Assembly (NCBI GenBank): GCA_913031395.1
Contig: CAJWDT010000001.1
Coordinates: forward strand, 1-64,000
Reading direction: 5' to 3'
DNA length: 64,000 nt
DNA from: an uncultured Gammaproteobacteria bacterium
GTDB taxonomy: Bacteria > Pseudomonadota > Gammaproteobacteria > Magnimaribacterales > Magnimaribacteraceae
Shown: in pieces, positions 43,974 to 54,060 of the stretch
Position numbering within the stretch: position 1 is the first letter of the stretch
How the letters are laid out: each line of letters starts with the position of its first letter
Program-made: the position numbers and the translations under genes
The notes under the pieces: generated by a model
The model's database searches: none
Told to the model about the DNA's origin: nothing
The model's input: the letters and a program-made list of their open reading frames with translations, nothing else

Positions 43974-44759
43974 TTATCGCATTAGAAGATTTAATGCCAT
44001 TATCATAACTAAAAAGGCAAAGGCTATTCTTAATTTTTTTTGTTTCATTCTATGGGCAATATTTACACCAATCTTTGCCGTCAAGGAGCTCATTACACCT
44101 ACTATAATTGTGGCAGGCAAATAGATATAACCGAGACTATAATCTGGTAGATTAATATTTTCGAAGCCAATAAAAATATATGAAATAGAACCAGCTAAAG
44201 CTATTGGTATTCCGCATGCAGCTGAGGTGCCAATAGCGTTCATCATTTTTAGGCCTCTATGATAAAAATAAGGAACTGAGAAAATACCACCTCCGATCCC
44301 AAAAACACCGGAGAGCCATCCTATTCCTCCACCAGCAATAACTGGACCAAGCAAATTAGTTTGAGGGTTTTGTGATGGTGGAGGAAATTCAAATATTAAT
44401 TGAACAGAAGCTACAACTAGAAATAAAGAAACCAACCCCTGAAGAGTATTACTTTCTAAATAACCTGCTGTTAGTCCACCAAGACTAGATCCAATTATTA
44501 TGCTTGGAGCAACAACTTTTATTAATTTCCAATTTACCGCTCCTTTAGCACTATGAGAAAAGGTAGAAGATAGAGAGCTAAAGACAATAACTCCTAACGA
44601 ACTACCTAAAACTATATGTGATAGAATTTCTTCAGGAAAACCAAGATAAGCAAATATATAAAAAAATGTTGGAATGATTATTATTCCACCACCTATGCCG
44701 AACAAACCAGCAAGGATTCCTGAGAATGAACCAAGTAAAAAATAAAGTAGAATTTCCAA
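43974..44759 (-). CDS. TauE/SafE family sulfite/sulfonate exporter-like permease
   Basis: 261 residues with about eight membrane segments in two similar halves, each opening with a glycine-rich turn: GLFGIGGGIIIIPTFFY near residue 18 and GVFGIGGGIFSVPYFY near residue 155. This is the TauE/SafE pattern of anion permeases handling sulfite, sulfoacetate or related ions. TTG start. It lies upstream of the symporter pair on the same strand, so all may be co-transcribed. Confidence 0.87.
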   Translation of the reverse strand: MEILLYFLLGSFSGILAGLFGIGGGIIIIPTFFYIFAYLGFPEEILSHIVLGSSLGVIVFSSLSSTFSHSAKGAVNWKLIKVVAPSIIIGSSLGGLTAGYLESNTLQGLVSLFLVVASVQLIFEFPPPSQNPQTNLLGPVIAGGGIGWLSGVFGIGGGIFSVPYFYHRGLKMMNAIGTSAACGIPIALAGSISYIFIGFENINLPDYSLGYIYLPATIIVGVMSSLTAKIGVNIAHRMKQKKLRIAFAFLVMIMALNLLMR

Positions 44760-44801
44760 TTCTTCATTTTACCATCAAGTCGATGCTTGCCCTTTAATTA
44801 T

Positions 44802-45575
44802 ATGTGTTTAATTGCACTATCTGTTGAGAAAGCTAAGGATTGGAACGGAAAAGATAGTTATTTTTTTAAAATTCTAGCTAATCGTGATGAATATCATGAT
44901 AGAGAAACCATTCAAATGCATTGGTGGGGAAATAAATCTATCCTTGCAGGAAAGGATGAAGTAGCTGGCGGTACATGGCTTGGTACAAACAAAGAAGGAA
45001 AATTCGCTGCAATTACAAACCTTAAAGAAAATTCAGATATTAATTACAAAATCTCTAGAGGCTCATTAATAACAGGTTTTTTAGAGTCTAAATTATCAGC
45101 TAAATCTTATCTAGAAGAAATAGAACCCGAAAAAGAAAAGTATGCAGGCTTTAATCTTATCGTCGGTGATAAAGATGGCCTCTTTTACTTATGCAATCGA
45201 CTGGAAGGAATTTTTTTTATATCTGAAGGAGTTCATGCACTTGGAAACTTGACATTAAATGCGAATACCAAAAAAGCTGAAGCTATTAAAAATGATCTTA
45301 ACGACCTTTTACATTCAGGCTTCTCAGCTAAAAAGGCTTTTGGGATTATGAAAAAAGATTATGGAAGCCTTCATGAAAAAACTAAGAGGGAACTCAAGAT
45401 TAGAGATGGCGAAGAAATACCTTATAGATTTATTCGTTCACCTGTTTATGGTACGAGGTGCTCGACTGTTTTTACTTCAGATGTATCTGGAATGATTACT
45501 GTTCAAGAGCAAACATATTTGAAAGAAGGTATAGAAGGCCCTTCAGTAGACTTCTCTTTCAGTATTAAAGATTAG
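44802..45575 (+). CDS. NRDE (TANGO2-like) family protein
   Basis: 257 residues from the ATG at 44802. A TTG five codons earlier is disregarded because the family begins with MC, placing cysteine 2 as the likely N-terminal nucleophile. The name-giving NRDE motif is present in ANRDEYHDRE, followed by AGKDEVAGGTWLG and TNLKE. Relatives include human TANGO2, linked to haem or lipid handling; the bacterial role is unknown. Its stop overlaps that of rppH in TTAG. Confidence 0.87.
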   Translation: MCLIALSVEKAKDWNGKDSYFFKILANRDEYHDRETIQMHWWGNKSILAGKDEVAGGTWLGTNKEGKFAAITNLKENSDINYKISRGSLITGFLESKLSAKSYLEEIEPEKEKYAGFNLIVGDKDGLFYLCNRLEGIFFISEGVHALGNLTLNANTKKAEAIKNDLNDLLHSGFSAKKAFGIMKKDYGSLHEKTKRELKIRDGEEIPYRFIRSPVYGTRCSTVFTSDVSGMITVQEQTYLKEGIEGPSVDFSFSIKD

Positions 45576-46078
45576 TTCTTCTTAAGAGCCTTATTATAAG
45601 ATGATAAGAAGTCGTTCAATACTTTTCTATAAGCATCCCTCTTGAAGACTACTCCAGCCGCAACCGGATGCCAGTAACTTGACCATGTCCAGTCTGTAAA
45701 TTCAATCTGGTTATGGAGATTTAGATTTATCTCATGGTCTTCACCTAGAAATCTAGCTAAAAACCATTTTTGGCGCTGGCCCTTGAAGTTTCTATTTTTT
45801 AAAGAAAAGTACTTTGGAATTTTTTCTTTTGGAACATCATATTCAATCCATCTTTCATTTTCTTTAATAATTTCAATATGTTTTGACTGAAGACCAACTT
45901 CTTCATAAGTCTCTCTTAGAATAGCATCTTCTGGTGATTCCCCTTCATCAATACCGCCTTGAGGAAATTGCCAACCGTCTCCAGTTTTTCTTTTACACCA
46001 AAGCAATTTACCTTTCTTATTAAAAATAATAATGCCTGCATTTGGCCTGTATAATGTCGCTTCTTTGGTTATATTCAT
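45572..46078 (-). CDS. rppH: RNA pyrophosphohydrolase RppH
   Basis: 168 residues. RppH strips the 5' triphosphate cap of mRNA and starts decay. The full Nudix box runs from G41 to L63 with REXXEE as R55-E60 (RETYEE). YRPNAGIIIFNKKGKLLWCKR and GWQFPQGGID are typical for RppH. It is read divergently from the HAD phosphatase gene, with the two starts 23 bases apart. Confidence 0.94.
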   Translation of the reverse strand: MNITKEATLYRPNAGIIIFNKKGKLLWCKRKTGDGWQFPQGGIDEGESPEDAILRETYEEVGLQSKHIEIIKENERWIEYDVPKEKIPKYFSLKNRNFKGQRQKWFLARFLGEDHEINLNLHNQIEFTDWTWSSYWHPVAAGVVFKRDAYRKVLNDFLSSYNKALKKN

Positions 46079-46101
46079 AGTTGCCTATAATAATAAAAAA
46101 A

Positions 46102-46749
46102 ATGAAATTAGTTCTATTTGATTTAGATGACACACTATTCGATGGGGATACAGAAGGTGAATGGGTGACTTATATGGATAACAATGGCCTTATAAATAAT
46201 CCAACTTTTTTTAACCAGATGGAAAACTTTGGCGAAAGTTATAGAAAAGGTGAGTTAGATGTGATGGATTATTCAGAGTTTCTTTTAAGTCCCGTCAAGG
46301 GTATGAGCCTTAAGGAGCTTGAAGAGCCTATATCTGTATTTACCGATTCTGTTGTTAATAAATTGACTGATGATTTGACAAAAAAACTTCTTAAAGATCA
46401 CCAAGATAATAAGAAGATCCTTACCTCAGGATCCCTATCATTTCTTGTCCATAAAATTGCTAATCATTTGGGAATAAAAGATAGTTTTGGAACTGATCCT
46501 GAATTTTTGCATGGAAAATTTACTGGTAAGGTTAGCGGAACACCTAACTTTTCAGAAGAAAAGGTGCGAAGAATCAAATCCTGGATGGGTTCAAGTAGCT
46601 TTGAAAAAATTTACGCTTATTCGGACTCTATTCACGATCTGCCCTTACTTCAGTTTTCAGATGTTCCAGTGGCAGTTAATCCAGATCAAAAACTCAGAAA
46701 AGAGGCAGAAGATAACTGCTGGTTAATTGAAGATACTAGAATCTCTTAA
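46102..46749 (+). CDS. HAD superfamily phosphatase (SerB-like, HAD-IB)
   Basis: 215 residues from the ATG at 46102; the TTG at 46081 would add seven residues of low-quality sequence. The first HAD motif is [12 protein letters not shown] with nucleophile D8 and D10. Motif II is LTSGS, and motif IV is [12 protein letters not shown]. These fit the HAD-IB phosphoserine-phosphatase-like group, often annotated as HAD-IB hydrolases acting on small phosphates. Substrate unknown. Its stop overlaps that of gcvP in TTAA. Confidence 0.84.
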   Translation: MKLVLFDLDDTLFDGDTEGEWVTYMDNNGLINNPTFFNQMENFGESYRKGELDVMDYSEFLLSPVKGMSLKELEEPISVFTDSVVNKLTDDLTKKLLKDHQDNKKILTSGSLSFLVHKIANHLGIKDSFGTDPEFLHGKFTGKVSGTPNFSEEKVRRIKSWMGSSSFEKIYAYSDSIHDLPLLQFSDVPVAVNPDQKLRKEAEDNCWLIEDTRIS

Positions 46750-49574
46750 TCATAGTCTTCCATAGAAGGGCAACTACAGACTAGATTTCTATCACCATAG
46801 ACATTATCTACTCGACCCACTGGAGGCCAATACTTGTTCTCATAGAGTGTTTCAATGGGATAGGCAGCTTCTGAGCGATTATAGTTATTATCCCAAGTAT
46901 CGGAGGTCATGTATTTAGCTGTATGTGGTGCGTTTTTCAATAAATTATTTTCTTTAGAAGAGATACCATTTTCGATATCTCTTGTTTCTTCTCTAATTTT
47001 TATCATGGCATCACAAAATCTATTTAATTCTTTCAACGATTCACTTTCTGTAGGTTCTATCATTAATGTCCCTGCAACCGGCCAGGACATAGTAGGTGCA
47101 TGAAAGCCATAATCAATTAGACGTTTTGCTATATCTTCGACTTCTATACCTGCAGTATCTTTAAGAGGCCTGATGTCTATAATACATTCGTGCGCAACTA
47201 GACCATCCTTACCTTTATATAAAATTTCATAATGACCTTTAAGTTTTGCAGCTATGTAGTTTGTATTTAAAATGGCATTTTGTGTGGCTCTAACAAGGCC
47301 ATTTGTACCCATCATTTTTATGTACATCCAACTTATAGGTAGAATACTAGCGCTTCCCCAATCAGTACCTGAAACTGGACCTACTGTTCTCGTTAGATCA
47401 TGATGGGATGGGATAAAGTCTTTTAGTTTATCTACGACACCTATTGGTCCTATGCCTGGGCCTCCGCCTCCATGAGGAATACAAAATGTCTTATGCAAGT
47501 TTAGGTGTGAAACATCTCCACCAAACGCACCTGGATAACATAAACCAACCATCGCATTAAAATTAGCACCATCAATATAAACAAATCCTCCATGAGAATG
47601 AATAATTTCGCAAACTTCATTCACTGAAGTTTCAAATACTCCATGTGTAGAAGGGTAGGTAATCATCAAGGAAGATAGGTTATCGGAGTGTGTTTCAGCT
47701 TTTTCTTTAAGATCTTCTATATCTATATTTCCATCTTCATCGCAATTAACCGGAACTACTTTCAAACCAACCATTTGAGCTGAAGCAGGATTAGTACCGT
47801 GTGCCGATTTAGGAATTAGGCATATATTTCTGTGGGCTTCATTATTTTCTTTGTGAAAAGCATCAATTGCCAGTAAACCGGCATATTCACCTTGCGATCC
47901 TGCATTAGGTTGAAGGGATATTGCAGAATAGCCTGTAAGCAAAGCTAGCATCTCTTCCATCTCTTCAACTAACCTGGCATATCCAACTAATTGATCTTTA
48001 GGGGCAAAAGGGTGAATATTGGAGAACTCAGACCAACTTACAGGTATCATTTCAGACGTGGCATTGAGTTTCATTGTGCAAGAACCTAGAGGAATCATGG
48101 CTCTATCTAATGCAATATCTTTATCTCCTAACTTCCTTATGTATCTCAACATTTCGGTCTCTGTATGGAATTGTTTAAAGATATTATGCTCTAGAAAATC
48201 TGATATTCTCACTAGGTTTTTAGGAATAGATGATGTCTTAGATTCTTTTAAACTAATTTCTTTTCCGGAGAATATCTCTAATAATTTACTTATATCTTCA
48301 AGAGTAGTAGTTTCATCAAGAGAAACCCCTATAGAATCTGAATCTACTTGTCTTAAATTTATTTCATTTTGTACTGCTCTTAAATGAATGGCACTTGTCT
48401 CAGACTTTGTATGGATAAGTAGAGTATCAAAAAAATCATCATTTTTAGTCTCGAAACCTAACTCTTCTAGATTGCCTTTAAGACTTACCGTTAGTGCATT
48501 TACCTTTTCTGCTATTTCTACCAAACCTTCCTTTCCATGATACAAGGAATAGAAACCAGCCATGATCGCGAGTAAAGCTTGAGCTGTGCAAATATTGCTT
48601 GTAGCTTTCTCTCTCCTGATATGTTGTTCCCTTGTCTGTAATGCCAGTCTATAAGCTAAGTCGCCGGCACTATCAACTGAAGCACCAACTATTCTTCCAG
48701 GTAGTGATCTTTTTAAATCTTCTTTAACAGACATGAATGCAGCATGAGGACCTCCGCAGCCCAAAGGTACTCCAAATCTTTGAGAAGAGCCTATGACAAT
48801 ATCAGCACCCATTTCACCTGGAGGTTTTATCAAAGTTAGGGCTAATAAATCTGTAGCAAAAACAGCAATACCTTTTTTTGCATGAATTGATTCAACCACT
48901 TTTTGATAATCTTGAATAATGCCATCCGAACCTGGGTATTGAATAAAAACCCCATAACAATCGGAATCTGAAGCAGTTTCTATGGGTCCCACTTCTATCT
49001 TAATTCCTAAAGGCTTAGCTCTAGTTTCTAGAACATTTATTGTATTTTGAAAACTATTTTCATCTACATAAAAAATATTAGAGGAGGATTTTGATGTTCT
49101 TTTTGCAAGAGTCATAGCTTCAGCAGCTGCTGTAGCTTCATCTAAGAGAGAAGCATTAGCTATATCCATTCCAGTAAGATCACTCACCATAGTTTGAAAG
49201 TTTATAAGTGCTTCCAGTCTTCCTTGGGATATTTCTGGCTGATAGGGTGTATAAGACGTATACCATCCAGGATTTTCAAAAATGTTTCTTAGAATTACTT
49301 TTGGTGTGTGGGTACCGTAATGGCCTTGTCCGATGAAGCTTTTAAAGACCTTGTTTTGTTTGGCTATTTCTTTTAATTCGAGTAAGGCCTCTTCTTCAGT
49401 TTTTTCAGCACCCAGATCAATCTTATTTTTTTCTAGAATATTTGCAGGTATTACTGTGCTTATAAAGTCATCCATGGAATCAAAGCCAAGAGATTTAAGC
49501 ATAAACGCATTATCTTCGGCATTGGTTCCAATATGTCTTTTAGAAAAAAGGTTATTTCTTTTTGAATCAGTCAA
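46746..49574 (-). CDS. gcvP: Glycine dehydrogenase (decarboxylating), P protein
   Basis: 942 residues, the fused single-chain form. GcvP decarboxylates glycine and passes the aminomethyl group to lipoyl-GcvH. The PLP lysine lies in [18 protein letters not shown]. The N-terminal half has [20 protein letters not shown] and the C-terminal half [14 protein letters not shown]. The start is TTG, giving [15 protein letters not shown] just before the conserved RHIG. It lies 13 bases after gcvH on the same strand. Confidence 0.96.
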   Translation of the reverse strand: MTDSKRNNLFSKRHIGTNAEDNAFMLKSLGFDSMDDFISTVIPANILEKNKIDLGAEKTEEEALLELKEIAKQNKVFKSFIGQGHYGTHTPKVILRNIFENPGWYTSYTPYQPEISQGRLEALINFQTMVSDLTGMDIANASLLDEATAAAEAMTLAKRTSKSSSNIFYVDENSFQNTINVLETRAKPLGIKIEVGPIETASDSDCYGVFIQYPGSDGIIQDYQKVVESIHAKKGIAVFATDLLALTLIKPPGEMGADIVIGSSQRFGVPLGCGGPHAAFMSVKEDLKRSLPGRIVGASVDSAGDLAYRLALQTREQHIRREKATSNICTAQALLAIMAGFYSLYHGKEGLVEIAEKVNALTVSLKGNLEELGFETKNDDFFDTLLIHTKSETSAIHLRAVQNEINLRQVDSDSIGVSLDETTTLEDISKLLEIFSGKEISLKESKTSSIPKNLVRISDFLEHNIFKQFHTETEMLRYIRKLGDKDIALDRAMIPLGSCTMKLNATSEMIPVSWSEFSNIHPFAPKDQLVGYARLVEEMEEMLALLTGYSAISLQPNAGSQGEYAGLLAIDAFHKENNEAHRNICLIPKSAHGTNPASAQMVGLKVVPVNCDEDGNIDIEDLKEKAETHSDNLSSLMITYPSTHGVFETSVNEVCEIIHSHGGFVYIDGANFNAMVGLCYPGAFGGDVSHLNLHKTFCIPHGGGGPGIGPIGVVDKLKDFIPSHHDLTRTVGPVSGTDWGSASILPISWMYIKMMGTNGLVRATQNAILNTNYIAAKLKGHYEILYKGKDGLVAHECIIDIRPLKDTAGIEVEDIAKRLIDYGFHAPTMSWPVAGTLMIEPTESESLKELNRFCDAMIKIREETRDIENGISSKENNLLKNAPHTAKYMTSDTWDNNYNRSEAAYPIETLYENKYWPPVGRVDNVYGDRNLVCSCPSMEDYD

Positions 49575-49587
49575 TTTTTATCTAGAG

Positions 49588-49971
49588 TTATTCTTCACAA
49601 GAGGCGTTATATTCCTCTTCAGTCATTAAGTTTTGGAAGGCTTGGCTATCATCTAATTTAATTTTAAAAAACCATCCTTCTTCTAGAGGGGAGCTATTTA
49701 CAATCTCAGGTTCATCGAATAATTTTTCGTTTACCTCGATTACTTCTCCAGATAAAGGAGAATAAACATCAGAAGCAGCTTTTACAGACTCTACTATCGC
49801 AGATTCTTCTTCCGCATCTAATTCTTTTCCTAAATCAGGAAGTTCAACAAAAACAATATCGCCTAGTAAATCTTGAGCATGTTCGCTTATCCCGACTGTC
49901 AAAACACCTTCTTCGTCTATTCTTCCCCATTCGTGACTAGCAAGAAACCTTATTTCATTAGATGCACTCAT
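49588..49971 (-). CDS. gcvH: Glycine cleavage system H protein
   Basis: 127 residues, the lipoyl carrier of the glycine cleavage complex. The lipoylated lysine is K64 in VESVKAASDVYSPLSG, and the N-terminal HEWGRIDEEGVLTVGISEHAQ is typical. It is the expected client of LipB and LipA, encoded at 16-17.6 kb. It overlaps gcvT by four bases, in the order gcvT-gcvH-gcvP. Confidence 0.96.
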   Translation of the reverse strand: MSASNEIRFLASHEWGRIDEEGVLTVGISEHAQDLLGDIVFVELPDLGKELDAEEESAIVESVKAASDVYSPLSGEVIEVNEKLFDEPEIVNSSPLEEGWFFKIKLDDSQAFQNLMTEEEYNASCEE

Positions 49972-51065
49972 AATCTTTCCTTAAATATTTCTTTACCTTC
50001 CTTAACAAATCGTGGTGTTCCTATTTTAGCAAAAATCTTTTTATCTCTCACTTCTGCGAAACATTTTTTACTATCTTTTTTTGGAATTCTTGCCAATCCG
50101 ATTGGCTTTTTGAGGGTGGGGGAATAGGTACCACTTGTAACAACACCTTCAAGAGTTTTGTCTTCATCAAAATAAAGCTTTTGACCTTGTCTTAATATTG
50201 CTCTTTCTTCCAGCATAATACCAACTAACTCAAATTCCTTTCTAGTGGTTCTAGACTTCAGGAGAGCATCTTTACCATAGAAATTTCGATCATTATCGTT
50301 TAAATCAACCGTCCATGACATGTTACATTCAAAAGGAGAGATAGAATCATCCATCTCAAACCCGTAAAGATTCATCCCGGCTTCTAACCTCAGTGTATCT
50401 CTTGCAGCTAAGCCAACAGGCATAGCACCTGCATCAAGGGCATTTTGCCAAAGATTAATAGCCTGATCATGCGGCAGTATCACCTCAAACCCTAATTCCC
50501 CTGTATAGCCGGTTTTAGCAGCAAACATATCATTACCAGATACACCTTGTTGGCGTTTTTTTGATTCTAAAAGTTTAACGATTGGAGCAGGGCACTCTGA
50601 TAAAACTTCAGACGACTTAGGCCCTTGCACGGCGATCATAGACAAATCATCTCGCTCTTGCATGTCAACTCGATAATCTCCTTTCTTAGAAGAAATCCAT
50701 TTAAGGTCTTCACCTCTTGTTGCACAGTTAACCACTAGCCTATAACCAAAATCCATCTTGTAGGCTATGAGATCGTCTATTACAAACCCATTATCATTAA
50801 GCATGGCAGAGTAGAGACCTTCGTAGTCTTCAGAGAGTTTATTTATATCGTTCGCTATGAGCTTTCGAATGAACTGATTTACTTCTTTTCCTTTGAAGTC
50901 AAGAATTGTCATGTGAGAAACATCGAACATGCCACAATTCTCTCTAACGCTATTATGTTCATTGATTTGAGAGCCGTAATTTATTGGCATAGACCACCCA
51001 TGGAAATCCACCATTTTGGCATCAAGGTCTAAGTGATTTTGGTAAAGAGAAGTTTTTTTAGTCAA
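49968..51065 (-). CDS. gcvT: Glycine cleavage system aminomethyltransferase, T protein
   Basis: 365 residues. GcvT moves the one-carbon unit from lipoyl-GcvH to tetrahydrofolate and releases ammonia. Visible motifs are DFHGWSMPINYGSQINEHNSVR, NCGMFDVSHMT and GYTGELGFEV. The start is TTG, with a putative promoter a few bases upstream and no Shine-Dalgarno sequence. It leads the operon. The folate product connects with thyA and folA elsewhere in the window. Confidence 0.95.
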   Translation of the reverse strand: MTKKTSLYQNHLDLDAKMVDFHGWSMPINYGSQINEHNSVRENCGMFDVSHMTILDFKGKEVNQFIRKLIANDINKLSEDYEGLYSAMLNDNGFVIDDLIAYKMDFGYRLVVNCATRGEDLKWISSKKGDYRVDMQERDDLSMIAVQGPKSSEVLSECPAPIVKLLESKKRQQGVSGNDMFAAKTGYTGELGFEVILPHDQAINLWQNALDAGAMPVGLAARDTLRLEAGMNLYGFEMDDSISPFECNMSWTVDLNDNDRNFYGKDALLKSRTTRKEFELVGIMLEERAILRQGQKLYFDEDKTLEGVVTSGTYSPTLKKPIGLARIPKKDSKKCFAEVRDKKIFAKIGTPRFVKEGKEIFKERL

Positions 51066-51085
51066 TGTTCAATTATTAAGGGAGA

Positions 51086-51114
51086 ATTGTACTATTTCTC
51101 ATTTCACTTGTCTG
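51086..51114 (-). promoter_or_regulatory. Putative promoter of gcvT-gcvH-gcvP
   Basis: On the minus strand CAGACA (51109-51114), a 17-base spacer and TACAAT (51086-51091) precede gcvT. The predicted transcript would have a leader of only about 15 bases before the TTG start. I see no glycine-riboswitch structure in the 223-base gap. Confidence 0.45.
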
Positions 51115-51128
51115 TTAGATAGAGGCAA

Positions 51129-51151
51129 TTATCCACTAGAAATGTGGATAA
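51129..51151. other. Inverted pair of DnaA-box-like sequences
   Basis: TTATCCAC (51129-51136) and GTGGATAA (51144-51151) form a perfect 8-base inverted repeat with a 7-base spacer. The minus-strand copy reads TTATCCACA, a perfect DnaA box (51143-51151); the plus-strand copy matches 8 of 9. It lies in the 223-base gap between gcvT and an aminotransferase gene, just upstream of the likely gcvT promoter. The rest of the gap is AT-rich with T-runs. Confidence 0.45.
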
Positions 51152-51288
51152 GTTTGTTAATTGATTACTAAGATGCAGTGCTAGTAGCCATCAATCTATA
51201 TTGTACAATTATTAACCAATTTTTTTATTAACCTAATCACTACATGCAATGTTAATATCTTGTTTTTTTAATTATCTAGTGACAGTAA

Positions 51289-52488
51289 ATGGACTACACA
51301 TCTAAGTTTGAAGCATTCAAAGAAATGGACCTTTCTTTGGATTTAACTAGAGGCAAGCCTTCAGCTGATCAGCTAGATCTATCCAATAGTCTTGTAAAAT
51401 ATGATGAGAATGACCTTATCCTTAATGGTCTCGATCTAAGAAACTATGGAGAAATCAAAGGATTAGAATCTTGTAGAGAGCTTGGAGCAGAAGTTCTTGG
51501 ATGTAAAAAAGACTACGTGTGGTCGGGAGGGAATAGCAGCCTTTCTTTAATGTCGCAGTTTCTTACCTTTCTTTTTGTGCAGGGCAATGGTGAGAGCCCT
51601 TGGAATAATAAAGAACGCGTATCAATTCTGTGCCCAGTGCCCGGATACGATAGGCATTTTAAGCTCTGTGAGACTTTTGGTATCAATATGATTCCTGTTG
51701 GAATGACAGGAGAAGGTCCAGACCTCGAAGAAGTAAAACAACTTGTAGAAACAGATGATTCTATTCGAGGCATATGGTGTGTACCAAAATACTCTAATCC
51801 TACTGGTGAAGTTTATAGCCTTGAAGTAACTAAAGGCCTTTTGGATATATTTGGACAATCTAAATATAAAAGTGTAATTTTTTGGGACAATGCCTATGCG
51901 GTTCATGATTTATCGGATCAAACACCTCTACCCGATATTTTTAGTATCGCAGAAGCAAGAGGGTTTGAAGATTTAGTCGTACAGTTTGGATCAACTTCTA
52001 AAATAACCTTTGCAGGTGCTGGAATAGGATTTATTGCAATGTCTCAAGCTAATCAGGATTTGTTCCTTCCTTTTTATTCTGCGTTGATGATTGGTCCTGA
52101 TAAATTAAATCAGGCCAAGCATGTAAGATTTTTTGAAGAGAATAATCTTTCAGAACACATGAGAAAACATGCAGATATTGTAAAACCTAAGTTTGATCTT
52201 GTAGATGCTAAGCTTAGACAGCAAAATTTTGGGACTTGGACTACTCCAAAAGGAGGTTATTTTCTTCTTTATAAGGCCAAGGAAGGTTTTGCTAAAAAAA
52301 TTATTTCATTGGCAGGAGAAATTGGACTTAAATTAACTCCGGCAGGTGCTACACATCCCTACGGAGTTGATGGTGAAGATGCTTATATTAGAATAGCTCC
52401 AACTGCTTGTAGTCTAGAAGAACTCAATACGGCAATGGATGTATTTTTATGTTGTGTGGGCGTTGCTGAGGACCAAGCAAGCAAGTAG
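51289..52488 (+). CDS. Aminotransferase (aspartate aminotransferase subgroup Ib, MocR-type fold)
   Basis: 399 residues of PLP-dependent fold type I. LDLTRGKPSADQLDLS near residue 17 and YGEIKGLESCRELGAEVLG identify the unusual PF12897 group, which includes the aspartate aminotransferase of Corynebacterium. The PLP lysine lies in FGSTSKITFAGAGIGF. No DNA-binding domain is fused. It probably transaminates aspartate or a related amino acid (inference). Its stop lies two bases before the stop of convergent hspQ. Confidence 0.85.
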   Translation: MDYTSKFEAFKEMDLSLDLTRGKPSADQLDLSNSLVKYDENDLILNGLDLRNYGEIKGLESCRELGAEVLGCKKDYVWSGGNSSLSLMSQFLTFLFVQGNGESPWNNKERVSILCPVPGYDRHFKLCETFGINMIPVGMTGEGPDLEEVKQLVETDDSIRGIWCVPKYSNPTGEVYSLEVTKGLLDIFGQSKYKSVIFWDNAYAVHDLSDQTPLPDIFSIAEARGFEDLVVQFGSTSKITFAGAGIGFIAMSQANQDLFLPFYSALMIGPDKLNQAKHVRFFEENNLSEHMRKHADIVKPKFDLVDAKLRQQNFGTWTTPKGGYFLLYKAKEGFAKKIISLAGEIGLKLTPAGATHPYGVDGEDAYIRIAPTACSLEELNTAMDVFLCCVGVAEDQASK

Positions 52489-52490
52489 AT

Positions 52491-52823
52491 CTAGTTCTTA
52501 CTATTTTCTAATATCTCGTAGGATGCTCCATCAAAACCGCCAAAAAATACTGGCACATCCGGATGTTCAACAGGTATGTTGCTATCATCTACTAAGAGGT
52601 TCTGCTGAGAAACATAGGCTGAATAAAATACTTGATCATTCTCTGCAAACACATGATAGAAAGGTTGATCTTTTTTTGGTCTTATAGCTGCAGGAATAGA
52701 TTGATACCATTCCTCGGTATTATTAAATTCAGGATCTACATCGTAGATGACTCCCCTAAAATCAAGGTACTTGTGCTTAACAACTTGGCCGAGGGCATAT
52801 TCAGTATTTATTGTTTTCTTCAT
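52491..52823 (-). CDS. hspQ: Heat-shock protein HspQ
   Basis: 110 residues of the HspQ/YccV family (hemimethylated-DNA-binding fold). The signature KHKYLDFRGVIYDVDPEF is near residue 17, with YSAYVSQQNLL further on. In Escherichia coli HspQ helps control DnaA stability and acts as a Lon specificity factor. It overlaps the downstream end of the ferredoxin reductase gene by four bases. Its closeness to a DnaA-box pair 1.3 kb away may be coincidence. Confidence 0.92.
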   Translation of the reverse strand: MKKTINTEYALGQVVKHKYLDFRGVIYDVDPEFNNTEEWYQSIPAAIRPKKDQPFYHVFAENDQVFYSAYVSQQNLLVDDSNIPVEHPDVPVFFGGFDGASYEILENSKN

Positions 52824-54034
52824 TCAATTAGATCGTTTAGGTTTGTGTCCGGGTTTGAAATTTGTTCAGCTTTTATTTTAACTTTATTTGTCACTAGCTT
52901 TCTACTTATTAAGAACTCTTTTGAATTATTGACTGCATCAACTGCTATAAGTTCTTCGCTTTTTGTGTAGAAGAGCATGAACTTTGATTCGCTTATATTT
53001 CCTCTGACAGTAACTTTATCATGTTCTCCTGAGAGTCCAACTATCTGTAATTTGTGATCGTACTGATCAGACCAGAACCAAGGAATTTGATTATATTCTA
53101 TGGGCTCATTCAATAGTCCGGAAGCAACAGTTTTTGATTGCTCCATTGCATTATGGACTGACTCTAATCTAATTTTTTTATTGAGCAGTTTATTCGGATG
53201 ATTTGTGCAATCGCCGCATGCAAAAATATTTTCATGACTAGTCTTACCAAATTCATCTACTATTATTCCATTATCGCAACTCACACCAGCACTTTCAGCT
53301 AATTCTGTGTTTGGCAATATGCCTGCCCCTATGATCACCATATCTGCTTTAATTTCTGAGCCATCAGAGCAAAGAACCTTTTCAGGATGTTTTGTTCCGA
53401 TAACCTCTTTAAGGCTTGTATTAAATTTAAATGAAACACCATTTTCCTTATGTAATTCTAAGTAATAATCAGAAATCTGAGGATCAACCGTTCTGTTCAT
53501 GACCCTATCAGCCATTTCTATGACGGTTACTTTTTTATTCTTTTTTGCAGCAATCGCAGCTACTTCCAGGCCTATATATCCTGCCCCTACAACAACAATT
53601 TCTTCGCTAGTTTCAATATCTGATTTAATTGATAAGGCATCATCAAGACCCCTAAGATAGTGAATAGAATTCAATGTATTACCAGGAAAGTCGAGCTTTC
53701 TAACTCTACTTCCAGTTGAAAAAACCAATTTATCAAAAGGTAGCGAAGAATTATCAGACAGAAGGATCTCTCCGTTCTCAATATCTACCTCTCTCGCTTT
53801 AATACCAAGCTTAAGTTGAATTTTATTTTCAACAAAATAATCTAGTTTTTTGAAGTAAAGTCTATCGTTGCCAATTGAATCTTCAAGAAATCCTTTGGAT
53901 AGAGGAGGTCTTTGATATGGGAGATGTTCTTCTTCACCAACAAGGGTTATCGACCCGGTATAGCCTTCTTTTTTTAAAGAAGTAATACATTGGATAGCAG
54001 ACTGACCTGCTCCAATTAAAACTAAATGCTCCAT
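52820..54034 (-). CDS. FAD-dependent ferredoxin/rubredoxin reductase
   Basis: 404 residues with two nucleotide-binding sites: FAD at the N-terminus (LIGAGQSAIQCITSL) and NAD(P)H in the middle (VVGAGYIGLEVAAIAA, near residue 150). A second FAD contact is FACGDCTNHPN. The C-terminal reductase domain (about 320-404) with WFWSDQYDHKLQIVGL marks it as the ferredoxin reductase type that feeds cytochrome P450s or dioxygenases. No P450 or ferredoxin gene is adjacent. Confidence 0.88.
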   Translation of the reverse strand: MEHLVLIGAGQSAIQCITSLKKEGYTGSITLVGEEEHLPYQRPPLSKGFLEDSIGNDRLYFKKLDYFVENKIQLKLGIKAREVDIENGEILLSDNSSLPFDKLVFSTGSRVRKLDFPGNTLNSIHYLRGLDDALSIKSDIETSEEIVVVGAGYIGLEVAAIAAKKNKKVTVIEMADRVMNRTVDPQISDYYLELHKENGVSFKFNTSLKEVIGTKHPEKVLCSDGSEIKADMVIIGAGILPNTELAESAGVSCDNGIIVDEFGKTSHENIFACGDCTNHPNKLLNKKIRLESVHNAMEQSKTVASGLLNEPIEYNQIPWFWSDQYDHKLQIVGLSGEHDKVTVRGNISESKFMLFYTKSEELIAVDAVNNSKEFLISRKLVTNKVKIKAEQISNPDTNLNDLIE

Positions 54035-54060
54035 GCTTAAAAAAGTTCTCGATTATTTTT

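Noticed and set aside
51066-51288. A glycine riboswitch ahead of the glycine cleavage operon.
   Set aside because: I found no tandem aptamer pattern in the gap; the leader from the likely promoter is only about 15 bases long.
51129-51288. A full chromosome origin in the gcvT/aminotransferase gap.
   Set aside because: Only one perfect DnaA box is seen with its inverted partner; no box cluster and no dnaA, dnaN, gidA or parAB genes are nearby. Kept only as a DnaA-box pair.
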